Assembly (NCBI GenBank): GCA_016872835.1
Contig: VGYX01000002.1
Location: forward strand, 1 to 64,000
DNA from: Planctomycetota bacterium
GTDB lineage: Bacteria > Planctomycetota > Phycisphaerae > Phycisphaerales > SM1A02
Reading direction: 5' to 3'
Length of the DNA stretch: 64,000 bases
The translations under genes and the position numbers were made by a program. This document shows, one piece after another, positions 49,041 through 56,783 of this stretch; the stretch's first letter is position 1; the number at the start of each line of letters is the position of its first letter. The notes beneath the pieces were generated by a model that saw only the letters and a list, made by a program, of their open reading frames with translations, did no database searches and was not told the DNA's origin.

Positions 49041-49173
49041 GGGGATCGACGTGGCCTTCGCGCTGCTTGACTACGGTCTGTGCCTCGGCTGCCCCACCGA
49101 TCTCGACGGTACCGGCGAGGTCGATTTCGGCGACGTGGCACTGATCCTGCTGAGCACCGGCCCGTGCTCGTGA
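49041..49173 (+). pseudogene. Dockerin-tagged secreted protein, C-terminal fragment
   Basis: The frame reads IDVAFALLDYG and then CPTDLDGTGEVDFGDVALIL, ending LSTGPCS with TGA at 49171-49173. It closely matches the last ~44 residues of the secreted protein at 7900-11052 (VAFALIDFG, CPTDLDGSGEVDFGDVALIL, LSTGPCQ). Nothing upstream continues it; instead the 3' end of a TonB receptor gene lies on the opposite strand. It is followed by a strong terminator, as expected for the end of a real gene. Confidence 0.75.
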
Positions 49174-49198
49174 GCTGACACGGCAAGCCGGCAGTTTC

Positions 49199-49224
49199 GG
49201 GCCCCGGCCTTCGCGCCGGGGCCC
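49199..49224 (+). terminator. Terminator after the dockerin fragment
   Basis: A perfect 10-bp stem GGGCCCCGGC (49199-49208) / GCCGGGGCCC (49215-49224) with a 6-base loop, followed by ATTCATTTTT. The stem is nearly the same as that of the terminator at 7852-7875, in keeping with the paralogous gene ends. Confidence 0.85.
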
Positions 49225-49275
49225 ATTCATTTTTCACGGGGCCAAGGCCGGCGCGCGGCTTCCTAGCATCTCCCC

Positions 49276-52200
49276 ATGCCCGCGCCCAAGCCGGCCGAGG
49301 ATCGCCATGCCCGGCGCCGCGCCATTCGTGAGGCGGCCGCGGTGGAGCCTCGCTACCCGGCTGAGCTTCCCGTCGCGGCGCACCGCCAGCAGATCCTGGG
49401 CGCCCTTCGCGCCAACCCGGTGGTCGTGGTGCAGGCCGACACCGGAAGCGGCAAGACCACGCAGCTCCCCAAGATGCTGCTGGAGCTCGGCTACGGCGTG
49501 GCGGGCGAGATCGCCCATACGCAGCCGCGGCGGCTGGCCGCACGCGCCACGGCCCTGCGGATCGCGCACGAGCTTGGTGTGCCGCTTGGTTCGGTGGTCG
49601 GTTTCCAGGTGCGCTTCGACGATCGCAGTGACGACACCACGCGCCTGCGCGTGATGACCGATGGCGTGCTGCTGGCGCAGTTGGCCAACGACCGTTGGCT
49701 TCGTCGCTACGACGCGATCGTGATCGACGAGGTGCATGAGCGAAGCCTGAACGTCGACTTCCTGTTGGGGTCGCTGCGGCGGATCCTTCCGCGCCGCCCG
49801 GAGCTTCGGGTGGTGCTTGCAAGCGCCACCATGGAGGCGGACCGCCTCAGCGCCGCCTTCGGCGACGCGCCGGTTCTTTCCGTGCCCGGGCGGCTCCATC
49901 CGGTCGAGGTGCGCTGGCAGCCCACGCCCGATGGCGAGCCTGCCGATCCGCAGCAGGTGGCCGACGCGGTCGAGACGTGTCTGCGCGAGGGCCCGGGCGA
50001 CGTGCTTGCCTTCCTGCCAGGCGAGCGGGAGATCCTCGAGGCGGCCGAGATCCTGCGGGGGCGCCCCGCGGCGGGCGAATGCGAGATTGCGCCGCTGTAC
50101 GGACGGTTGGGGGACACGGATCAGGATCGCGCGATCGGAACCTGTCCGCGCCGGCGCGTGACGCTGGCCACGAACATCGCGGAAACCAGCCTGACCGTGC
50201 CCGGCATCCGGTGGGTCGTCGACGCGGGTCAGGTGCGCATGAGCCGGTGGAGCGCGAAGGCGCGCGTGCAGCGGCTGCTGATCGAGCCTGCATCGAAGGC
50301 GTCGCTGGAGCAGCGGAAGGGACGCGCGGGTCGTGTGGCCGCGGGAACCTGCGTGCGTCTCTTCTCGGAGGCGGAGTTCGCGCAGCGTTCGGACGCGGCG
50401 ACGCCGGAGATCCTTCGATCGAATCTGGCGGGCGTCGTGCTTCGCATGAAGGATCTTGGCCTTGGCGAACCGGCGCAGTTCCCGTTCATCGATCCGCCAG
50501 GCGAGCGACGCCTGCAGGAGGCCGAGGAGACGCTGCGCGAGATCGGCGCGATCGATCGTCGCGGAGAACTCACGAAGCTGGGTCGACAGATGGCGCGGCT
50601 TCCGGTCGATCCACGCGTGGCGCGTGTGCTGCTCGAGGGCGTGAAGCAGGAGTGCGGCGCCGCCACCCTGACCGTCGCGGCGTGGCTTTCCAGCGTGGAT
50701 CCGCGCGAGCGGCCGGGCGAGCGCGCGCAGGAGGCGGATCTGGCGCACGCTCCCTTCCGCGATGGCGAGGGGGACCTGATCGGCGCGCTGCGACTGTGGC
50801 AGGCCTGGCGGGAAGCGCAGGAGACGCTTGGATCCTCGGCGCTTCGGCGATGGTGCCGCGAGCGGATGCTGAGCCACCGTCGCCTGCGCGAGTGGTCGGA
50901 CGTGCGTCGGCAGCTCGAGCGGCTGCTTCGCGAGCGACTCGATCTTGACCCCGGCCAGGATCACGGCGCGTGGCGTTCCGCGCCGGTGCATCGAGCCGTG
51001 CTCGCCGGATTCGCCACGCAGGCGGCCCTGAAGGGTCGCGACGGGCAGTACCGCCTTCCGGACGGCAGCCAGTTCACGCTGCATCCGCGAAGCGGGCTGG
51101 CACGCGTCCAGCCGCCTTGGGTCGTGGCGCTCGAGATCGTGGACACCGGCCGTCGACAGGCGCGCGTGGCTGCGCGCATCCAGCCGAATTGGGTGGAGCA
51201 CGCCGTGCCGCATCTGGTGAAGCGCACGCTGAGCGAGCCGCATTGGGTGCGCGAGACGGGACAGGTCGCGGCATGGGAGCGGGTGAGTCTGGGCCAGCTG
51301 GACCTGATCGACCGGCGCCGCGTTCCCTATGGCCCGGTGAATCCGGCGGATGCGCGCGTGGTGTTCCTGCGCGCCGCGCTGGTGGAGGAGCAGCTGGGCG
51401 TCGCCGCGGAATTCCTGGAGCGCAATCGCGCCATGCGTGTCGAGGCGGAAGCGTGGGCGCAGGCGCGCCGACGAACCGATCTGCTCGCCGACGCGGACGC
51501 CCTCTATCGCTTCTACGACGAGCGCGTGCCGACCAGCGTGCACAGTCGCCCCGACTTCGAGCGGTGGCGTCGCGAGGCGGAGCGGCGAGACGCCGCGGTG
51601 TTGCGCATCACGCGTGATCGTCTGGTGACCGAGACGCCCGATGACGCGGCCTTCCCACGGCAGTTCGAGAGCGGTTCCGGGCCGCTTCCGGTGCGCTACG
51701 TGCATGCGCCGGGCACGGACACGGATGGACTGACGCTGCAGGTCCCGCTCGTGGCCTTGCCGGCGCTCGACATCGAGCGCGTGGAATGGTCCGTGCCGGG
51801 GCAGCGTGCGGAGCTGGTGGAAGCGCTGATTCGCTCGCTTCCGCGAAGGATGCGGGCTCGCTTCCAGCCGGTCGAGGAGTTCGCATCGGGATTCCTGCAG
51901 GCACATGCGTCGGCGCAGGGCGCGCTTGTTCCCGCGCTGGGGGCGCATCTTTCGGCGGCGAGCGGACTCGAGGTGCGCCCCGAGGACTTCGAGCGCTCGG
52001 CGGTGCCGGCGCATCTGCGGCCGAGAGTCGAGGTGACGCATGGCGGCGAGGTGCTGGCAGCCTCGAGAGAACTGCAGACATTGCGGAACGACTGGCTTGA
52101 ACGCGCGAACGCCGCGATCACGCAGGGCATGCAGGCGCTCGATGGTGGTCGGTGGTGCGGACGATCGCAGGCGCACTGGCCTGCCTTCGCGCCCATGCTG

Positions 52201-53025
52201 CCGGTCGATCTCTCGCTTGAGGTTGGCGGCACGCGCATCGAGACGCTCGGCACGCTGGATGTCGGTCCCGATGGCGTCCGCACCAGCTGGACCTCGGATC
52301 GCGCGACGGCGGAGCGTTGGCTGCGGCGCGCGTGCGTGCATCTCTGCCTGAAGGCGGTGCAGGGCGAGGTGCGTCACCATCTTGACTTCGATCCGAACTA
52401 TCGCCCGCTGGATTGGAGCGCGCGTGGACTCGGTGCGCCTGCAAGCCTTGTCCAACTCGCGGCGTTGCTCACGATCGCGCAGGCGTGGCCGGCGCGACAC
52501 CCGGTACCGACCAACGAGACCGCGCTTCTGGCGTTGCTGGATGCCGTGCGGCCGAATCTCTTCCAGGCGTCGCATGGCGTGCTTGCATGGATGGAGGCGG
52601 CTTCGCGTGCGGTCGAGCGGCTGGACACGGAGCTTGCGCGCCCAGCGCCCGCGGAGTGGGGGCCGGTGATCGATGCGACGCGTGCGGACCGAGCGTGGCT
52701 GCTGGATCCCGAGCGACTGGAGACGCTGGATTCGGGCAGGTTGGCCCGGGTGCCGGTCCTCCTTGGGGCTTGCACCGATCGCCTGCGACGGCTTTCGGGT
52801 GGCGGTGCCTCGGCCGTTCTTCAGGGACTTGCCGGTCTGGATGGCTGGCTGGGAAACGCGAACGCTTCCGCACCCCGAGGGGTTTCCGCATCGGACTGGC
52901 TTGTCTTCGTGTGGCTTGTGCGCGAGGCCCGTTTGGGACTCTTTGCGCGCGAGGGCGGCCCATGGCCGCGGGTTCGGGACCTCGAGGCGGCGTGGGGCGC
53001 GCTCTCGAGGCCCCCGACCGCATAG
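49276..53025 (+). CDS. hrpA: ATP-dependent RNA helicase HrpA (DEAH/RHA family)
   Basis: 1249 residues. The helicase core has the P-loop ADTGSGKT (54-61), HTQPRRLAAR (Ia), the Walker B box DEVH (151-154; DEVH rather than DEAH), LASATMEAD (III), ATNIAETSLTVPGIRWVVDA (V) and LEQRKGRAGRV (VI), followed by the HA2/OB domains. The long C-terminal half is the DUF3418 region of HrpA (for example RMRARFQPVEEF and DVGPDGVRTSW). HrpA rescues stalled or collided ribosomes. The start ATG 49276 lies six bases after TAGCAT (49264-49269). Length and domains are complete. Confidence 0.93.
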   Translation: MPAPKPAEDRHARRRAIREAAAVEPRYPAELPVAAHRQQILGALRANPVVVVQADTGSGKTTQLPKMLLELGYGVAGEIAHTQPRRLAARATALRIAHELGVPLGSVVGFQVRFDDRSDDTTRLRVMTDGVLLAQLANDRWLRRYDAIVIDEVHERSLNVDFLLGSLRRILPRRPELRVVLASATMEADRLSAAFGDAPVLSVPGRLHPVEVRWQPTPDGEPADPQQVADAVETCLREGPGDVLAFLPGEREILEAAEILRGRPAAGECEIAPLYGRLGDTDQDRAIGTCPRRRVTLATNIAETSLTVPGIRWVVDAGQVRMSRWSAKARVQRLLIEPASKASLEQRKGRAGRVAAGTCVRLFSEAEFAQRSDAATPEILRSNLAGVVLRMKDLGLGEPAQFPFIDPPGERRLQEAEETLREIGAIDRRGELTKLGRQMARLPVDPRVARVLLEGVKQECGAATLTVAAWLSSVDPRERPGERAQEADLAHAPFRDGEGDLIGALRLWQAWREAQETLGSSALRRWCRERMLSHRRLREWSDVRRQLERLLRERLDLDPGQDHGAWRSAPVHRAVLAGFATQAALKGRDGQYRLPDGSQFTLHPRSGLARVQPPWVVALEIVDTGRRQARVAARIQPNWVEHAVPHLVKRTLSEPHWVRETGQVAAWERVSLGQLDLIDRRRVPYGPVNPADARVVFLRAALVEEQLGVAAEFLERNRAMRVEAEAWAQARRRTDLLADADALYRFYDERVPTSVHSRPDFERWRREAERRDAAVLRITRDRLVTETPDDAAFPRQFESGSGPLPVRYVHAPGTDTDGLTLQVPLVALPALDIERVEWSVPGQRAELVEALIRSLPRRMRARFQPVEEFASGFLQAHASAQGALVPALGAHLSAASGLEVRPEDFERSAVPAHLRPRVEVTHGGEVLAASRELQTLRNDWLERANAAITQGMQALDGGRWCGRSQAHWPAFAPMLPVDLSLEVGGTRIETLGTLDVGPDGVRTSWTSDRATAERWLRRACVHLCLKAVQGEVRHHLDFDPNYRPLDWSARGLGAPASLVQLAALLTIAQAWPARHPVPTNETALLALLDAVRPNLFQASHGVLAWMEAASRAVERLDTELARPAPAEWGPVIDATRADRAWLLDPERLETLDSGRLARVPVLLGACTDRLRRLSGGGASAVLQGLAGLDGWLGNANASAPRGVSASDWLVFVWLVREARLGLFAREGGPWPRVRDLEAAWGALSRPPTA

Positions 53026-53028
53026 GTT

Positions 53029-53238
53029 TCAGTGGCGACGGTGGCGGGTCTGCTGCACCGCCCGGCGCAGCGTGGCGTTCTCGCGCCGGGTGGCCTCCAG
53101 GTCGAAGCCTTGATAGGTGAGCAGCAGCGAGAGCCGATCGAGTCGATCCAGAAGCCCTGCACGCCGCGAGTCGTTCGTCTCGAGTTGCGTCCACTGCTGG
53201 CGCAGGTCGTCGAGTGCCTGAATGAGTTGCGTGTCCAT
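53029..53238 (-). CDS. Small coiled-coil protein, function unknown
   Basis: A 69-residue protein starting at ATG 53238 with a strong Shine-Dalgarno directly before (GGGAAGGGAG). The sequence MDTQLIQALDDLRQQWTQLE, then NDSRRAGLLDRLDRLSLLLT and LEATRRENATLRRAVQQ, is helical with heptad-like leucines, ending in a basic tail HRRH. It converges with hrpA, three bases after whose stop it ends. No family recognised. Confidence 0.6.
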   Translation of the reverse strand: MDTQLIQALDDLRQQWTQLETNDSRRAGLLDRLDRLSLLLTYQGFDLEATRRENATLRRAVQQTRHRRH

Positions 53239-53380
53239 CTCCCTTCCCTCCACGCACACCGTGCATAGCGCGGCGCTGGGAAGCAAGGCCGATGCACCAG
53301 CGTGTGGTAGATTCCGCGCGCTGCAGGCGCGCCAGACGGAACAGACGGAACGCCGGGGGGGCTTCACCCGCCAGGCAGGT

Positions 53381-54025
53381 TCACTTGACCATCGACTGCG
53401 CGCGCTGGACCGCGCGTTGCGCGGCCTGCGAGGCCTTGGCAAGCGCCGCCTGCAGCGTCTCCGGATCGCGTCGAAGCTCGCCCAGCAGGCTGATCAGGTG
53501 GGCGTCGAGCGCGAACTTCCAGCGCTGGAAGAACTGCTCGATCTGGTTGCGGTTGAAGCGGGTCATGGGGTCGTCCACGCCGCTTTGGGCGACGGCCCAC
53601 TCGATCAGGCGGCCGGGGGTGCCGTCGAAGCGGTAGAGCGCCAGCGTGTGCTCCAGGCGCTTCTTCATGCTGAGGAAGGGGTCCGTGGCGGCCGGCGGCA
53701 GGCTGGTCATGACCTCCTCGGGGCCGCGCCGCTCGATCGAGCCGAGCCAGCCGCCCTCCTTGGCCTTCTCCACATCGGTCAGGGTGGTGGGGCGGTGGAT
53801 GGCGGTCAGCACATCGTCGTCGCCGCCTTCGGCGGGAATCAGGTCGGCGGCGCTGGCGAGCAGCGTCTTCATGCCGACCGCTGCGAAGCGCACGTAGATG
53901 CGCTGGTCGGTCTTGCCCTGAAAGGTGATGGCCTCGAGCTTCATGATCGAGCCCACGCCCCATTCAGGACGCTTGCTCGAACGGACCTTGTCACCCATCT
54001 TGAACGCGATCGCGGTCATGCCCAT
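53381..54025 (-). CDS. DUF3553 domain-containing protein
   Basis: 214 residues. Residues ~8-70 (MGDKVRSSKRPEWGVGSIMK, YVRFAAVGMKTLLASAADLI) form a DUF3553 domain, a small beta-barrel resembling the CarD/TRCF RNA-polymerase-interacting (Tudor-like) fold and often found fused to UvrD helicases. The rest (about 80-214) is helical, with RFNRNQIEQFFQRWKFALDA and an Ala/Gln-rich end. It could be a nucleic-acid or RNA-polymerase accessory protein; this is inferred from the domain alone. ATG 54025 and ATG 54019 are both possible starts. Confidence 0.75.
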   Translation of the reverse strand: MGMTAIAFKMGDKVRSSKRPEWGVGSIMKLEAITFQGKTDQRIYVRFAAVGMKTLLASAADLIPAEGGDDDVLTAIHRPTTLTDVEKAKEGGWLGSIERRGPEEVMTSLPPAATDPFLSMKKRLEHTLALYRFDGTPGRLIEWAVAQSGVDDPMTRFNRNQIEQFFQRWKFALDAHLISLLGELRRDPETLQAALAKASQAAQRAVQRAQSMVK

Positions 54026-54097
54026 GGAAGTCTCGTTGGGAACGCGGTCGAGACATGGCCGAGAGGCCCGTCACCGCCGACTCGTTAGAGTGTACCG

Positions 54098-54925
54098 ATG
54101 CCGCGCCCAATCCGCATCCTGTTCCTTGGTGACGTGGTGGGAGCCCCCGGGCGCGCCGCCGTGCAGAAGCATCTGCCGGAGCTGCGCGCAAGCCTGAAGC
54201 CTGACGCCGTCATCGTGAACGGCGAGAACATCCGAAATGGTTCGGGCATCACCGCCGATCTGTACCGGGCGCTGCGCGAGGCGGGTGCGGATGCCGTGAC
54301 GCTGGGTGACCATGTCTACAAGGACGCGCGGATCTCGCAGACCATCGAGGATCCGGGCGAGCCGATCCTTCGGCCCGCGAACCTTTCCGCGAAGGCCCCC
54401 GGAAAGCGCTGGATCCGCATTCCGGCGCATGGCGAGCGCAGCCGCGACATCTTCGTCGCCACGGTGCTTGGGCGCGTGGTGTTCCCGATGCCTGCCGACG
54501 ATCCGTTCGCCACCTGCGACGAGATCCTGCGCAACCTGCCCGATCGCAAGCCGATCGTGATCATCGAGGCGCACATGGAGGCGACCAGCGAGAAGGCCGC
54601 GCTGGCGCATCATCTGGACGGTCGCGTGGCGGCGGTGCTTGGCTCGCACACGCACGTCCCCACGGCCGACGAGCGGATCCTGCCGGGTGGCACCGCGTTC
54701 CTGAGCGATCTTGGCATGTGCGGCCCATGCGACGGCGTGATCGGCCGCGACGCCAGCCGCGTGGTGCACCACATGACCACCGCGATGCCCGTGCAGTACG
54801 AGGTGAGCGGTGGCGAGATCCGCGTGACGGGCGCCCTGATGGAGGTCAGCGCCGACACGGGGCTTGCGCTCTCGATCGAACGCGTCGAGGCGGGGGAACC
54901 GCGGCGCACACGCGTGCGCGCCTGA
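54098..54925 (+). CDS. ymdB: YmdB family metallophosphoesterase (TIGR00282)
   Basis: 275 residues. It has the di-metal phosphoesterase residues RILFLGDVVGAPGRAAVQKH, IVNGENIRNGSGITADLYRA, GDHVYKD and IIEAHMEATSEK, and the end motif VLGSHTHVPTADERILPGGT with FLSDLGMCGP. In Bacillus, YmdB hydrolyses 2',3'-cyclic nucleotides and influences biofilm and motility. The usual HxxxH and NGEN residues are present. The start ATG 54098 lies six bases after TAGAGT (54086-54091). It is divergent from the DUF3553 gene. Confidence 0.92.
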   Translation: MPRPIRILFLGDVVGAPGRAAVQKHLPELRASLKPDAVIVNGENIRNGSGITADLYRALREAGADAVTLGDHVYKDARISQTIEDPGEPILRPANLSAKAPGKRWIRIPAHGERSRDIFVATVLGRVVFPMPADDPFATCDEILRNLPDRKPIVIIEAHMEATSEKAALAHHLDGRVAAVLGSHTHVPTADERILPGGTAFLSDLGMCGPCDGVIGRDASRVVHHMTTAMPVQYEVSGGEIRVTGALMEVSADTGLALSIERVEAGEPRRTRVRA

Positions 54926-54934
54926 GCACCGACC

Positions 54935-55738
54935 TCACTTGCCGCCGAAGAAGCGCTTGATGCCGCGGATCGTGGCCTGACGGCCAATCATGGCGATGCT
55001 CTCCGTGAGCGGGATCTCCTTCGGGCAGACCTTCACGCAGTTCTGCGCATTGCCACAGTCGTTCACGCCGCCCTCGCCCATGAGCACGTCGAGGCGCTCG
55101 TCGGCCAGCGTGGCGCCGGTCGGATGGCTGTTGAACAGGCGCGCCTGGTTGATGGCATGTGCACCGATGAAGCTCGAGTCCCACTTCGAGGCGTCGGGCT
55201 CCTGGTTGAACTGCGGGCAAGCTTCCAGGCAGCAGCCGCAGCTCATGCAGGTGCTCATCACGTAGCGCTGTTCCTGGCTGGAGGGCGTGTCCTTCGGGCC
55301 CGCGCCGAGAGAGTAGGTACCGTCGATCGGAACCCACGCCTTCACGCGCTTGAGGTTGTGGAACACGCGGCTGCGGTCCACGCTCAGGTCGCGCACCACG
55401 GGGAACTTGCTCATGGGTTCGAGGGTGAGTTCGTTGGAGTCATCCACGATCTGGTCGATCAGCGCGGAGCAGCTCTGTCGCACGCGGCCGTTGATCAACA
55501 TCGTGCAGCTGCCGCACACCTCCTCCAGGCATCCGCTGTCGTAGACCACCGGCGTGCTGGCGTTGCCGTCGGTGGTCGTGGGGTGTGCGGCGATCCACTG
55601 GAGCACGCTGATCACGTTGGCGCCGGGCTCGACCGGAACGCGGTAGCTTTCGGTGCGGCGGGGGGCGGCGGGGCCGTCCTGACGGACGACATGGACGGTG
55701 ATCGTGCGGGCGGAGGCGTCGGACTTCGGGGCGACCAT
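54935..55738 (-). CDS. sdhB: Succinate dehydrogenase/fumarate reductase iron-sulfur subunit
   Basis: 267 residues. It carries electrons from the flavoprotein SdhA to the quinone site. The three cluster motifs are intact: CLEEVCGSCTMLINGRVRQS with the following Cys ([2Fe-2S]), CMSCGCCLEACP ([4Fe-4S]) and CGNAQNCVKVCP ([3Fe-4S]). The start ATG 55738 lies six bases after TAGGAT, so it has its own probably leaderless promoter. Unusually, it is separated from sdhC-sdhA (58236-60985, same strand) by two genes on the opposite strand. Confidence 0.95.
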   Translation of the reverse strand: MVAPKSDASARTITVHVVRQDGPAAPRRTESYRVPVEPGANVISVLQWIAAHPTTTDGNASTPVVYDSGCLEEVCGSCTMLINGRVRQSCSALIDQIVDDSNELTLEPMSKFPVVRDLSVDRSRVFHNLKRVKAWVPIDGTYSLGAGPKDTPSSQEQRYVMSTCMSCGCCLEACPQFNQEPDASKWDSSFIGAHAINQARLFNSHPTGATLADERLDVLMGEGGVNDCGNAQNCVKVCPKEIPLTESIAMIGRQATIRGIKRFFGGK

Positions 55739-55813
55739 GAAGCGATCCTATTCGGGGTCCGGCGTCCGGTCACCTGCTGGCGAACCGGGGCGAAAACTGC
55801 CGATACAGCCCCC

Positions 55814-56767
55814 ATGGCCCCATGGCTGCAGCTGCTCCGACCCGGTGACTGGACGAAGAACGTCTTCGTGCTGGTCCCCGCGGTGTTCTGGCTGTCGGGC
55901 GAGGGACGGGGGTTCGACCTCGCCGAGGAATTCGAGGTGCGCTTCCGGCCCCTGATATGGGCCTTCGTGGCGTTCTGCCTGGCGGCGAGCGGAACCTACT
56001 GCGTGAACGACGCGCTGGACGCGCCGAAGGATCGGCAGCATCCGGTGAAGCGGCGCCGGCCCGTGGCGTCGGGGGCGGTAGGCGTGGGCGCGGCCATGCT
56101 GGTGGGCTATGCGATGCAGGGTTTCGCGCTCGGGCTGGCGTGGAACACCGCTGGCAAGGTGGTGGGTGCGTGCGTGCTCGCCTACCTGCTGCTGCAGCTG
56201 GCCTACAACGTTCGCCTGAAGCGTGTGCCGCTGGTCGACGTGTCGGTGCTCTCGACCGGCTTCTGTCTGCGTGCCGCCGCGGGCGCCGCGGCGATGGACG
56301 TGAAGGTCTCGATCTGGCTCATGCTGTGCGTGTTCTTCCTCACGCTGTTCCTGGGGTTCACGAAGCGGTTGTGCGACCTGTCCGCCGCGGAGAACGCGCG
56401 GGCAGCCGGTCAGCAGGTGGATTGGAAGCCGCGCATCGGCTACGAGACGCGGGATCAGATGAACTGGCTGCTGGGCGTGAGCGGTTCGCTGCTGGTGATC
56501 GTGTATTTGATGTACACGCTGTCCTCGCTTGCCGAGCGGTTGTACGGCGCGCGCGCGATGGGACTGGCGCTGCTCACGCCGCTCGTGATGATCGCCATCC
56601 ATAGGTTCTATCGCCGCGCGAACCTTGGACTGAGCGACGCGCCGCTCGAGACGCTGCGCACGGATCGTGCCCTGCTTGCGGCGATCGCCGCGTACGTGAT
56701 CGGCACGCTGCTGGTGCTGCAGTGGCAGCCGGTGGAGACGTTGCTGAAGGGGCTGCTGCTGCGCTAG
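55814..56767 (+). CDS. UbiA-family decaprenyl-phosphate phosphoribosyltransferase-like enzyme
   Basis: About 317 residues with about eight membrane helices. The conserved first aspartate motif NDALDAPKDRQHPVKRRRPV and the second region KRVPLVDVSVLSTGFCLRAA belong to the UbiA superfamily; the form N-D-x-x-D with HPvKrrRP is characteristic of DPPR synthase (Rv3806c type), which moves phosphoribose onto polyprenyl phosphate. In mycobacteria this leads to decaprenylphosphoryl arabinose for arabinan synthesis. The start is ATG 55814. A GT-C glycosyltransferase gene follows 16 bp later, which would fit use of a polyprenyl-phosphate sugar. Confidence 0.85.
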   Translation: MAPWLQLLRPGDWTKNVFVLVPAVFWLSGEGRGFDLAEEFEVRFRPLIWAFVAFCLAASGTYCVNDALDAPKDRQHPVKRRRPVASGAVGVGAAMLVGYAMQGFALGLAWNTAGKVVGACVLAYLLLQLAYNVRLKRVPLVDVSVLSTGFCLRAAAGAAAMDVKVSIWLMLCVFFLTLFLGFTKRLCDLSAAENARAAGQQVDWKPRIGYETRDQMNWLLGVSGSLLVIVYLMYTLSSLAERLYGARAMGLALLTPLVMIAIHRFYRRANLGLSDAPLETLRTDRALLAAIAAYVIGTLLVLQWQPVETLLKGLLLR

Positions 56768-56783
56768 GCGCGGCGGGTGTCTC

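Noticed and set aside
49234-52575. Very long open frames antisense to real genes (for example 49234-52575 minus, 14823-17933 plus, 24701-27286 plus, 7801-10506 plus, 39785-42712 minus)
   Set aside because: They lie opposite hrpA, ffh/dxs, topA, the lamin-tail protein and polA. Their translations are rich in Arg/His/Ala/Gly with no domain, as expected for antisense frames in high-GC DNA.
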